A DNA stretch of 38,403 nt, from contig FR887792.1 of NCBI GenBank assembly GCA_000432735.1, forward strand, positions 1-38,403, given 5' to 3'. The notes under the pieces are model-generated. The model was not told the DNA's origin. It worked only from the letters and a program-made list of their open reading frames with translations, and searched no databases. The DNA comes from Bacteroides sp. CAG:443. GTDB lineage: Bacteria; Bacteroidota; Bacteroidia; Bacteroidales; Bacteroidaceae. Positions 26,648-35,124 of the stretch are shown one piece after another. The first letter of the stretch is position 1. Each line of letters starts with the position of its first letter. The translations under genes were made by a program, and so were the position numbers.

Positions 26648-28309
26648 TTATAAGAATATCATTAAAATAAGTTGGGCGATGATTACGCGAACAAACATAC
26701 CGAGCGGATAGACGGTAGCATAGCTGATAGCCGGATTATCATTCGGAATAATATCGTTTGCATAATTCAGGGCCATTGGGTTGGCCATGCTTCCACAAAG
26801 CATGCCGCATGTATTGCCAAAGTCCATCTTGCATAGACGGAGAGATACCAGTGCCATTATGACTACAGGTATAAACGTGATGAGAAAGCCTATACCTATC
26901 CACAGTGCTCCTTCAGGGCGCATGACCGTGTCGAAGAAGTGTGCTCCTGAATCTAGTCCCAGGCAAGCAAGATAGAGCGACAGGCCGATACCGCGGAGCA
27001 TCAGGCTGGCGCTGCGGGTTGTATAGGTCACTAAGTGCAGGCGCGGGCCGTATGAACCTATCAGAATACCAGCGATAATCGGACCTCCAGCCAGTCCTAG
27101 CTTGACAGGCGAACTAATTCCCGGGATGGCAATAGGTATCGAACCTACAACCAGTCCTAAGACGATTCCGATAAAGATAGAGGCAAGGTTAGGATCTTTC
27201 AGCGTTTTGACAGTATTGCCTAATACTTTTTCCACATTCTTGATAGCGGCGGCTTCACCTACAACAGTCAGTCGGTCTCCTAATTGTAAAACTAGTTCGG
27301 GAGTAGCCAGCAGTTGTACACCACTACGCAATACACGGCTGATGTTTATTCCATACATGTTTCTCAGTCGGAGTGAACCCAGTTTCTTGCCGTTTATTTC
27401 CGGACGTGAAATAACGATGTGTTTGGATATCAGCTGGCTGTCTATGGCATCCCAGTCAATATCTTCTTTGTTCCAGTCTTTCTTTTCTTGTTCCCCAAAA
27501 AGGATTGTCAAAGCCTGTACATCTTTTTCTGTTGTTACGACCAGTAATCGGTCGTTTTCTTTTATAACTTTTTCAGAAGTAGGGATACAGACTTGTCCGT
27601 TTCTCCACAAACGTGAAATGACGAATTTGATTGTACTGACGTAGACCAAATCGTGAATACTTTTATTGAATACAGCAGGGTTGTGTACCTGAAATGTTGC
27701 AATATAAGTCTGGTTGGGGTCTTCGTGTTCGTGTTGCTCCATGTCAAAAGGGCGTACGAATAATTTTCTGACTACAATGATAGCCAATATGACTCCAACC
27801 ACACCTAGCGGATAGGTCACAGCACAACTTAAGGCAGCACCACTGGTTGATTCTCCCAGCTGCTTTAAGGTCTGCTGTGCGGCACCCAAGGCGGGAGTAT
27901 TAGTCGTTGCTCCGCACAAGATACCAACCATGTCGGGCATTGAAATTGGAGTTATTGTCGTAAGTGCAACTGCCATCACTGTACCTAGCAGAATGACTCC
28001 CAGTCCCAACAAATTCAGCTTGTATCCTCCTCGCTGGAAAGAACTGAAAAAACCGGGACCCACTTGTAGACCTAGTGCATAAACAAACAGGACGAGTCCG
28101 AAACTCTCGGCATAGGTCAGCATCTGAGGGTCGATGGAAAAGCCTAGATGGCCGGCAAAAATTCCCATAAAAAACACAAAAGTAACCCCAAGAGATACTC
28201 CACAGATATGTAATTTCCCTAATCCGAGTCCGATAGATATGATGAGCGACAGTATGACAACTGCCTGCAATGCTGTATGTTCAAAAAATAAATTATATAA
28301 CCATTCCAT
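26648..28309 (-). CDS. AspT/YidE-type transporter with two RCK_C domains
   Basis: The protein has two blocks of about five transmembrane helices (residues about 5-185 and 370-553) around a soluble middle with two TrkA-C (RCK_C) domains, the AspT/YbjL/YidE layout. Each block holds a GGxTxTPAxxA-type signature: LCGATTNTPALGAAQ in the first and MLCGSMANPMALNYAN in the second. Family members include the aspartate:alanine antiporter; the actual substrate here is not established. The ATG at 28309 (MEWLYNLF) is preferred over the one at 28324, as the extra five residues are not part of the family start. fbp follows 22 nt downstream. Confidence 0.87.
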   Translation of the reverse strand: MEWLYNLFFEHTALQAVVILSLIISIGLGLGKLHICGVSLGVTFVFFMGIFAGHLGFSIDPQMLTYAESFGLVLFVYALGLQVGPGFFSSFQRGGYKLNLLGLGVILLGTVMAVALTTITPISMPDMVGILCGATTNTPALGAAQQTLKQLGESTSGAALSCAVTYPLGVVGVILAIIVVRKLFVRPFDMEQHEHEDPNQTYIATFQVHNPAVFNKSIHDLVYVSTIKFVISRLWRNGQVCIPTSEKVIKENDRLLVVTTEKDVQALTILFGEQEKKDWNKEDIDWDAIDSQLISKHIVISRPEINGKKLGSLRLRNMYGINISRVLRSGVQLLATPELVLQLGDRLTVVGEAAAIKNVEKVLGNTVKTLKDPNLASIFIGIVLGLVVGSIPIAIPGISSPVKLGLAGGPIIAGILIGSYGPRLHLVTYTTRSASLMLRGIGLSLYLACLGLDSGAHFFDTVMRPEGALWIGIGFLITFIPVVIMALVSLRLCKMDFGNTCGMLCGSMANPMALNYANDIIPNDNPAISYATVYPLGMFVRVIIAQLILMIFL

Positions 28310-28346
28310 GTTGTAAAGATACATAAAAATAAATTATTATCACCAC

Positions 28347-28410
28347 AAAGGACACAGAGCGACACAAAGAAAAGATAAGAACCGTTCTTGTGTAACTCTG
28401 TGCCCTTTTT
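28347..28410 (-). repeat. Imperfect inverted repeat, likely glnN terminator
   Basis: The outer arms 28347-28359 and 28396-28408 pair with one mismatch on the plus strand (a G-U wobble on the minus strand). An inner ACACAAAGAA/TTCTTGTGT pairing extends the stem. The motif (caccacaaaggacacagag) resembles an intergenic repeat seen in many Bacteroidota genomes. It starts 19 nt past the glnN stop and precedes the transporter gene. Confidence 0.55.
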
Positions 28411-28428
28411 ATGGCAAAAATAATTTGT

Positions 28429-30618
28429 TTAGCGTACGAATAACAATTCGCGATACTTAGGCAGTGTCCACATCTGGTCATCAACAATCAGTTCGAGCTT
28501 GTCGATATGATAACGGATCTGTTCCAGCATCGGTGCGATATTATCGTGGTAAGCAATTGCTTTTTCGCGTTCGGTTGTGATGCGGTTCGCTACTTTACGA
28601 GCTTCTACCATTGCATCTACATGTTCTTTGATATATGCTGTATGTTCGGCTATTTCCTTAATAATTGCCAGATTTTCGGCCGACAGGGTAGCTGCTTCTT
28701 CAGCAGGGAAGAGCGATTTCATCTTATAGGCATTGTCTATCAGCTTGGTCTGGTATTCAATAGCCACAGGAACTACATGGTTCATCACCAGGTCGCCCAG
28801 TACACGTGCTTCGATCTGTATCTTTTTGGTGTACATTTCCCATTTCACCTCGTTGCGTGCTGCGAGTTCCTTACGGTTCATGACTCCGGTAGACTCGAAC
28901 ATGCGGATGGTTTCCGGCTTCAAGTAATTATCAAAGATCAGCGGACAGCTGGTTTCACAGTCCAGACCACGGCGGGCAGCTTCTTCTTTCCATTCGTCAC
29001 TATATCCGTTACCGTCGAAGCGGATAGGCTTGCATTCTTTGATGTATCCACGGATAACCTGGATAATGGCCGAAATCTTCGGTTCTCCCTTTTCGATCAA
29101 TGTATCGACATCCTTCTTGAAAGCGATGAGCTGTTCGGCTACGGCTGTATTCAGCGCAATCATGGCACTGGCACAGTTAGCCTCTGAACCGGGAGCACGG
29201 AACTCAAAACGGTTTCCTGTAAATGCGAAAGGTGAAGTACGGTTACGGTCAGTATTGTCTATCAGCAGTTCCGGTATTTGCGGAATGTCCAGACGCATAC
29301 TCTGTTTGTCGCCCAGCGATACCAGATCGTTGTTGGTACTTTCTTCCATGTGGTCGAGTACCTTGCTTAACTGAGTCCCCAGGAAAGAAGATATAATGGC
29401 AGGAGGTGCCTCGTGAGCACCCAGACGATGAGCGTTGGTTGCACTCATGATAGATGCTTTCAGCAGTCCGTTGTGGTGATATACAGCCATCAGGGTATTT
29501 ACCACGAATGTGATAAAGCGCAGGTTTTCTTCCGAGGTTTTTCCCGGGGCCATCAGCAGTGTACCGTTGTCTGTACCCAGTGACCAGTTGTTGTGTTTAC
29601 CCGATCCATTGACTCCCTTGAATGGCTTTTCGTGAAGCAGTACGCGGAAGCCGTGATTACGTGCTATCTTGCGCATCAGTGACATGATAAGCATGTTGTG
29701 GTCTACGGCCAGATTACATTCTTCGTAGATAGGAGCCAGCTCAAACTGGTTGGGGGCAACCTCATTGTGACGGGTCTTTACAGGTATACCTAATTCCAGA
29801 GCCTGTATCTCAAGGTCTTTCATAAAGGCCGCTACACGAGGAGGAATGGCACCGAAATAATGGTCTTCCAGCTGTTGGTTCTTCGATGCTTCATGTCCCA
29901 TCAGGGTACGTCCGGTAAGCAGCAGGTCGGGACGTGCGGCATACAGCCCTTCGTCTACCAGGAAGTATTCCTGTTCCCAGCCAAGGTAAGAAATGACTTT
30001 CTTCACCGAAGGGTCGAAATAGTGCATTACATCGAGCGCCGACTTCGTAACAGCCTGAATGGCTTTCAGCAGCGGAGCCTTGTAATCCAGAGATTCTCCT
30101 GTGTATGCGATGAAGACAGTTGGGATACATAATGTATCGTCTACGACAAATACAGGTGAAGAAGGATCCCACGCACTGTATCCGCGGGCCTCGAAGGTAT
30201 TTCTTACACCGCCGTTAGGGAATGAAGAGCCGTCTGCTTCCTGCTGTACAAGGAGCTTACCCGAAAATTCCTCCAGCATACCGCCTTTTCCGTCGTGTTC
30301 AACGAAGGCATCGTGTTTCTCAGCCGTACCTTCTGTCAGCGGCTGAAACCAGTGAGTGTAGTGAGTCACACCCAGTTCTGTTGCCCATTTTTTCATTCCG
30401 GCAGCAACTTCATCTGCAATGCTTCTGTCGAGGGCAGCTCCATTGTCGATGACGTCTACCAGTTTGGCATAGACCTTGCTGGGAAGATACTTGAACATTT
30501 TTTCCCTGTTGAATACGTATTTTCCGAAATATTCACTCGGGCGTTCTGTCGGTGGAGTAACTTCGACTGGTTTCTTATGAAACGCTTTTTCTACAACTCT
30601 GAATCTTAATTTTGACAT
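28429..30618 (-). CDS. glnN: Glutamine synthetase type III
   Basis: GSIII makes glutamine from glutamate and ammonia with ATP. The 729-residue length is specific to type III enzymes (GSI is about 470). Signature segments are an N-terminal GSIII domain ending before SYLGWEQEYFLV, then RHNEVAPNQFELAP, NGSGKHNNWSLGTDNG, and a later ELAARNEVKWEMY. The C-terminus is helical. It is 52 nt downstream of dapL and likely co-transcribed, although a start site in the gap cannot be excluded. No adenylylation-type site like that of GSI was sought. Confidence 0.96.
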   Translation of the reverse strand: MSKLRFRVVEKAFHKKPVEVTPPTERPSEYFGKYVFNREKMFKYLPSKVYAKLVDVIDNGAALDRSIADEVAAGMKKWATELGVTHYTHWFQPLTEGTAEKHDAFVEHDGKGGMLEEFSGKLLVQQEADGSSFPNGGVRNTFEARGYSAWDPSSPVFVVDDTLCIPTVFIAYTGESLDYKAPLLKAIQAVTKSALDVMHYFDPSVKKVISYLGWEQEYFLVDEGLYAARPDLLLTGRTLMGHEASKNQQLEDHYFGAIPPRVAAFMKDLEIQALELGIPVKTRHNEVAPNQFELAPIYEECNLAVDHNMLIMSLMRKIARNHGFRVLLHEKPFKGVNGSGKHNNWSLGTDNGTLLMAPGKTSEENLRFITFVVNTLMAVYHHNGLLKASIMSATNAHRLGAHEAPPAIISSFLGTQLSKVLDHMEESTNNDLVSLGDKQSMRLDIPQIPELLIDNTDRNRTSPFAFTGNRFEFRAPGSEANCASAMIALNTAVAEQLIAFKKDVDTLIEKGEPKISAIIQVIRGYIKECKPIRFDGNGYSDEWKEEAARRGLDCETSCPLIFDNYLKPETIRMFESTGVMNRKELAARNEVKWEMYTKKIQIEARVLGDLVMNHVVPVAIEYQTKLIDNAYKMKSLFPAEEAATLSAENLAIIKEIAEHTAYIKEHVDAMVEARKVANRITTEREKAIAYHDNIAPMLEQIRYHIDKLELIVDDQMWTLPKYRELLFVR

Positions 30619-30670
30619 AATACCTAAAATAATTTTTATGTTGTTCTTCTCCTAAATATTTTTTACTGTA

Positions 30671-31900
30671 TTACAAACACCGGCGAAGACGCTGTATTGC
30701 CTCTTTGCAGTGCTCTCTTTTTCCGAAACCGGTAAAGCGCATGTATCCTTCTCCACTTGGTCCGAAACCGACTCCGGGAGTTCCTACTATATAGGCTTCG
30801 TACAGTAGTTTGTCGAAGAACTTCCAGGAAGACATTCCTTTAGGTGTCTGAACCCAGAGATAAGGAGCGTCGTCGCCTCCTGCAACCTTCAGGCCCAGTT
30901 CGTGAAATGCTTTTTTTAAGATCTGTACATTTTCCATATAATATTGGATGTTTGCTTTTACTTCTTCTTTTCCCTCCGGCGTATAAACTGCTTCTGCTCC
31001 CCGTTGGGTGATATAAGATGTTCCGTTGAATTTAACCTCCTGATGACGTTTCCACATCGGGTTGAGCGGAATACGTTGTCCTGTCAGGGTGGCTGCTGTT
31101 ATTTCCTTGGGTATTACCATGTAGCCGCAGCGGACTCCGGTGAATCCTGCCGTTTTCGAAAAGCTTCTGCACTCTATGGCAACTTTTCGGGCTCCTTTAA
31201 TTTCATAAATGGAATGAGGTATTTCCGGATTCTGGATGTATGCTTCGTAGGCAGCATCGAAGATGATCAGGGTGTCGTTCTGAAGCGCGTAATTCACCCA
31301 TTTCTTCAGTTCGCTCTTGCTGAGTACTGTTCCGGTGGGATTATTGGGGTAGCATAAATAAACGATGTCAATGCGCTGACTGGGTATTTGAGGGATAAAA
31401 TCGTTCTCGGGAAGGCAGGGCATATAGACCACATTGCTCCATTTCCCGTCGCTTTGCAATTCTCCGGCACGTCCGCATGAAACATTCGAATCGATGTAAA
31501 CCGGATAAATCGGGTCGGTCACTCCAATGCTGTTATCGTGGCGCAGGATGTCGCCGATACTTCCCGTATCGCTTTTACTTCCGTCGCTGATGAAAATTTC
31601 ACTGGGCTCCAGGTGTACGCCTCTCGGCACATAGTCGTTCTTGATGATTTCGTTTATCAGAAAATGATAGCCTTCTTCGGGACCGTAGCCACGGAACGTC
31701 GCGGGATTGGACATCTCTTCTACCGCCCGATGCATGGCTTCCGTACAGGCATGTGGCAGAGGTAAGGTGACATCTCCTGTACCCAAGCGTATGATTTCAG
31801 CCTTTGGGTGAGTTACCCTGAACAGATTGATCTTTTTTTCGATGTCGGAAAAAAAGTAATTGTTCGGCAGTTTCAGGAAATGTTCGTTTACTAATGCCAT
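30671..31900 (-). CDS. dapL: LL-diaminopimelate aminotransferase
   Basis: DapL converts tetrahydrodipicolinate directly to LL-diaminopimelate in lysine and peptidoglycan synthesis, bypassing the succinylase and acetylase branches. The 409-residue fold type I PLP enzyme has the Schiff-base Lys in SFSKTAGFTGVRCGY (about residue 248). It also carries SDGSKSDTGSIGDIL and CYPNNPTGTVLS, both DapL-type. The ATG at 31900 follows a well-formed promoter. It leads glnN. dapF, often beside dapL, is not in the window. Confidence 0.96.
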   Translation of the reverse strand: MALVNEHFLKLPNNYFFSDIEKKINLFRVTHPKAEIIRLGTGDVTLPLPHACTEAMHRAVEEMSNPATFRGYGPEEGYHFLINEIIKNDYVPRGVHLEPSEIFISDGSKSDTGSIGDILRHDNSIGVTDPIYPVYIDSNVSCGRAGELQSDGKWSNVVYMPCLPENDFIPQIPSQRIDIVYLCYPNNPTGTVLSKSELKKWVNYALQNDTLIIFDAAYEAYIQNPEIPHSIYEIKGARKVAIECRSFSKTAGFTGVRCGYMVIPKEITAATLTGQRIPLNPMWKRHQEVKFNGTSYITQRGAEAVYTPEGKEEVKANIQYYMENVQILKKAFHELGLKVAGGDDAPYLWVQTPKGMSSWKFFDKLLYEAYIVGTPGVGFGPSGEGYMRFTGFGKREHCKEAIQRLRRCL

Positions 31901-31944
31901 GATATATTTGTAGTATGCTTCTAACTGTTTATCCCAATTCGGGA

Positions 31945-31974
31945 CAAAATTACGAAATTTATACGATCTACAAA
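31945..31974 (-). promoter_or_regulatory. Predicted promoter of dapL-glnN
   Basis: On the minus strand, TTTG at 31971-31974 (-33) and TAATTTTG at 31945-31952 (-7) are separated by 18 nt. The -7 element is a full TAnnTTTG match and lies 44 nt before the ATG. Confidence 0.7.
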
Positions 31975-32046
31975 ACCGTCTTATTTCCTTTTCTTTGTTT
32001 TTGTAAGAAAATTATCTCCTTTCTATTATTATAGGTGATTTTTTTA

Positions 32047-32054
32047 TAATTTTG
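32047..32054 (+). promoter_or_regulatory. Predicted -7 element for yitT
   Basis: TAATTTTG matches TAnnTTTG, 39 nt upstream of the ATG at 32094. The start is also preceded by GGAGAG, a purine-rich ribosome-binding site directly before the ATG. Confidence 0.55.
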
Positions 32055-32093
32055 TGTCAGCAAATTCAAAAACTATAACTTATAATTGGAGAG

Positions 32094-32981
32094 ATGAATC
32101 AAATGAAACCGGTTACAAAATCACAGAAGCTCTTTAGAGAAACTAAAGACTATTTGATGATTGCTTTGGGCATGCTTATGTATGGTATTGGTTGGACGGT
32201 GTTTTTGTTGCCTAATGATATTCCATCGGGGGCAGTTCCGGGTATAGCATCTATTGTTTTCTGGGCGACAGGTTTTCCTGTACAGTATACTTATTTAATT
32301 ATTAATTTTCTCTTGCTGCTGCTTGCGCTGAAAATTCTGGGACTTAAATTTTGTCTGAAGACTATTTGGGCAGTTGCGGTATTGACTATACTGCTGGCTA
32401 TCATACAAGACTTTGTTAAAGGAAGTTTGATACATGATCAGCCGTTCATGGCCTGTGTGCTGGGAGCTTCATTCTGTGGTGGCGGTATCGGCGTAGCGTT
32501 TTCGGCCAACGGAAGTACGGGCGGTACGGATATCATTGCTGCCATTGTCAATAAATATCGTGATATTTCGCTGGGACGTGTTATCTTGATGTGCGATATT
32601 ATCATTATCTCGTCCAGTTATCTTGTCTTGCATGACTGGGAGCGTGTGGTATACGGTTATGTAGTATTGTTCGTATCCAGCTTTGTACTGGATCAGGTTG
32701 TAAACAGTGCACGTCTGTCTGTGCAGTTTTTCATCATATCTTCCAAATACGAAGAAATAGGCAGACGTATCAATCTGGATTTGCACCGTGGGGTAACCTT
32801 TATCGATGGAGTAGGATGTTATACACATAACAATGTGAAAATGATGTTCGTGCTGGCAAAGAAAACTGAATCGAATACCATATTCCGTCTGATAAAGGAT
32901 ATCGATCCGGGGGCATTTGTTTCCCAAAGTGCGGTAATCGGAGTCTTTGGAGAAGGTTTCGATCGCATTAAAGTGAGATAG
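32094..32981 (+). CDS. YitT family membrane protein
   Basis: The 295-residue protein has about five transmembrane helices in residues 20-195 (YitT_membrane/DUF161), including the glycine-rich GASFCGGGIGVAFSANGSTGG. A C-terminal soluble DUF2179 domain follows (about 215-290, GVTFIDGVGCYTHNN). Members are of uncertain transport function. The next gene, a Crp/Fnr regulator, begins 39 nt downstream, so the two are likely one operon. No direct indicator of substrate is visible. Confidence 0.9.
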   Translation: MNQMKPVTKSQKLFRETKDYLMIALGMLMYGIGWTVFLLPNDIPSGAVPGIASIVFWATGFPVQYTYLIINFLLLLLALKILGLKFCLKTIWAVAVLTILLAIIQDFVKGSLIHDQPFMACVLGASFCGGGIGVAFSANGSTGGTDIIAAIVNKYRDISLGRVILMCDIIIISSSYLVLHDWERVVYGYVVLFVSSFVLDQVVNSARLSVQFFIISSKYEEIGRRINLDLHRGVTFIDGVGCYTHNNVKMMFVLAKKTESNTIFRLIKDIDPGAFVSQSAVIGVFGEGFDRIKVR

Positions 32982-33020
32982 AGAACATAGTATTAATGTA
33001 AGGCAAAAGGAGATTGTGTG

Positions 33021-33605
33021 ATGACTAGTGTTGAAATTGTACGTCAAATAGCTGCTGACTATCAGGTTGTGTTGGAGCGGGAAAGTGTTCATGCCATGGC
33101 GGATATCCTGGTTTGCAAGAAGTATAAAAAAGGGGAGATTATTCTGAATGAAGGTGATGTGTGCGACTGCATGCGATATATCGAGAAAGGTATGACCCGC
33201 CAGTTTTACTTTAAGTACGATAAGGATGTAACGGAACACATCGGATATGAAGGCGGACTGATAATCTGTTTGGAAAGCTATCTGAAGCAGGAGCCTACGC
33301 GTTTGATGATTGAGGCTCTGGAGCCTTCCATTATTTGGGAAGTCGGGAAGAAGGATATAGAACGTCTTTCGGTGGAACATGCCAATATAGGTGTCTTATA
33401 TAGAAGGTTCTTTGAACATTCGTTGATCGAGTCGCAGATAAAAGCTGATACGATTCGTTTTGAGCCTGCTCATGAACGTTACAACAGGTTACTTCAGTTG
33501 CACCCTGAAATCTTGAAACGTGCACCGTTGGTTTATATTGCATCCTTGCTTCAGATGACGCCCGAAACCTTGAGCAGAGTACGTTCTGCCAGTTTGAACG
33601 GATAA
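33021..33605 (+). CDS. Crp/Fnr family transcriptional regulator
   Basis: The protein has 194 residues from the ATG at 33021; the GTG just before it at 33018 is not needed, and AAAGGAGA sits at the right distance. It has an N-terminal cNMP-binding domain (about 25-120, KKGEIILNEGDVCDCMRYIEKG) and a C-terminal helix-turn-helix near 160-190 (IASLLQMTPETLSRVRS). The phosphate-binding cassette of cAMP-responsive CRP is not obvious, as in many Bacteroidota members, so the effector is unknown. It may control yitT or more distant genes. A MITE-like element follows its stop codon. Confidence 0.88.
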   Translation: MTSVEIVRQIAADYQVVLERESVHAMADILVCKKYKKGEIILNEGDVCDCMRYIEKGMTRQFYFKYDKDVTEHIGYEGGLIICLESYLKQEPTRLMIEALEPSIIWEVGKKDIERLSVEHANIGVLYRRFFEHSLIESQIKADTIRFEPAHERYNRLLQLHPEILKRAPLVYIASLLQMTPETLSRVRSASLNG

Positions 33606-33637
33606 GGAAAAGAGTTTTCCTTCGTTATAAATAGTCG

Positions 33638-33826
33638 AAAGAGGCTGTTTCAAAATAAAATTGAAAAGTAAAAATCTTATAGATTGAAACTTATAAATAA
33701 AAAATCTCCTACTTTTAGTCCTGTAATTGAAGAAAACAAAGACAAAAGTAGGAGATTTTTATGTTGTAACTTATAGATTATAATAAGTAAGTTTATCTCA
33801 GTTTTTCATTTTGAAACAGCCTCTTT
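33638..33826. mobile_element. MITE-like non-coding element with 19-bp terminal inverted repeats
   Basis: The ends 33638-33656 and 33808-33826 are perfect 19-bp inverted repeats (starting AAAGAGGCTGTTTC). Inside, a 17-bp inverted repeat pairs 33700-33716 with 33744-33760. The 189-bp element has no protein-coding capacity, matching a MITE. No target-site duplication was evident. It sits between the crp stop (33605) and the convergent surface-protein stop (33865), where its long stems and T run could also terminate transcription from both sides. The parent transposase is not in the window. Confidence 0.7.
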
Positions 33827-33864
33827 TTTTGTGGAATGGTGTAAATTCTTCCACCGTTGGATGC

Positions 33865-35118
33865 TTAGAACAGGACGATTCCGGCTTCGAAGGTAGCCTT
33901 ATGGTCGAATATCCGGCTATGCCTATATTGGCGGGTCCAGCTATATCCTCCCGAAGCAAATATGCCTATCTTACGTCCCAGACGGTATTCCAGGTTGACG
34001 CGTGGCTGTAAGGCATACAGGCGAGCTGGAAGCCCTTCGTTCTTGTTGTCGAGTGTTTCAATATGATAGAATCCTGCATCGGCACTCAGCTCCAGCCGTG
34101 GAAGGAGAGAGCAGTATACGCCTCCTCTATAAAAAGCCGAAGCAGAAAGTTTACGGTCTAAATCTAGATAGAAAGCTCCTGCTCCCCATTCTGTATAGGT
34201 ATGTCGGTTTTTAAAGCGTACCGCTACATTTACCTTGTTGAGATTTCCTCCCGAGATAATCATCTGCACATGGGTTTGCGGATTGATGTTGATGCACCCG
34301 ATTTGATGCGCTGTACTATCCTGACTGATATTGAATATTCCCAGCTGCAAGCCCTTGCTGGTCTGTGAAGCTACATTGGCGATACCGGCCTGTAAGCCCC
34401 TGTTCTGATCGCCGTAGTTTGCGATACCAAGCTGTAATCCGTGGTTTTCTACGGCAATGTTTCCCAATGCGGCGAGTTGTACGCCATTGTTTTTGGTTCC
34501 GGCCACATTCAGCAGGCTGGTTAGTTGCACGCCGTTCATCGATTCTCCGGCTACGTTCATCAATCCTCCTATAACCACGCCTCTCTGTGTTCTTCTGGTG
34601 ACATTGGCAAGTCCGGCCACATGTAGTCCGGAACTGTTTCTGCCTGCAACGGTAATCAGTCCGCTGATGGATACTCCGCTTTCGTCCAGTCCTGTCACAT
34701 TGCCGAGGGTAGACAGGGCGATACCCGACATGGAGTTACCCGTTACGTTCATCAAGCCCGCTATCGTAACGCCTTGTGTGTTCTTTCCCGTCACGTTGGC
34801 TATACCCGAAAGCTGGAATCCGGCTGCGTTCAGTCCTGTCACGTTGGTGATACCGGCCACCTGAAAACCTTTGGAATGATAATGCGTGATACTCGATATT
34901 GCATTTATCCCCAGTCCGGTCAGGCAGGGATAGTTGCTTATCAGTCCAAGATTTACGTAAGTACGTGGAGGATCTTTTTTCTTGTTGGTGATATTGATAG
35001 CTAAGTTTGCTCCCTTTTTCAATCCTTTATTGTTGCGCGTCTGTGCGTATAAAGGAGTTGTTCCTGCCAGAATACATCCTGACAGGAACACGCTTATCAT
35101 TTTTGTGCTGAGTTTCAT
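33865..35118 (-). CDS. Surface protein with 16-residue tandem repeats (LA_2272 family-like)
   Basis: The 417-residue protein has a signal peptide ending near PLYAQ (residue 26). From about residue 84 to 275 it carries about 12 tandem repeats of a 16-residue unit of the form GxxxxGxxNVTGxxxx (for example GFQLSGIANVTGKNTQ). Residues about 300-417 look like a beta-rich outer-membrane domain with many aromatic residues. The pattern resembles LA_2272-type surface repeat proteins; that assignment is from memory. The repeats should form a stacked beta structure. The start lies 6 nt after the acyl-CoA synthetase stop, so it is in the same operon. Function unknown. Confidence 0.8.
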   Translation of the reverse strand: MKLSTKMISVFLSGCILAGTTPLYAQTRNNKGLKKGANLAINITNKKKDPPRTYVNLGLISNYPCLTGLGINAISSITHYHSKGFQVAGITNVTGLNAAGFQLSGIANVTGKNTQGVTIAGLMNVTGNSMSGIALSTLGNVTGLDESGVSISGLITVAGRNSSGLHVAGLANVTRRTQRGVVIGGLMNVAGESMNGVQLTSLLNVAGTKNNGVQLAALGNIAVENHGLQLGIANYGDQNRGLQAGIANVASQTSKGLQLGIFNISQDSTAHQIGCININPQTHVQMIISGGNLNKVNVAVRFKNRHTYTEWGAGAFYLDLDRKLSASAFYRGGVYCSLLPRLELSADAGFYHIETLDNKNEGLPARLYALQPRVNLEYRLGRKIGIFASGGYSWTRQYRHSRIFDHKATFEAGIVLF

Positions 35119-35124
35119 CCGTAT

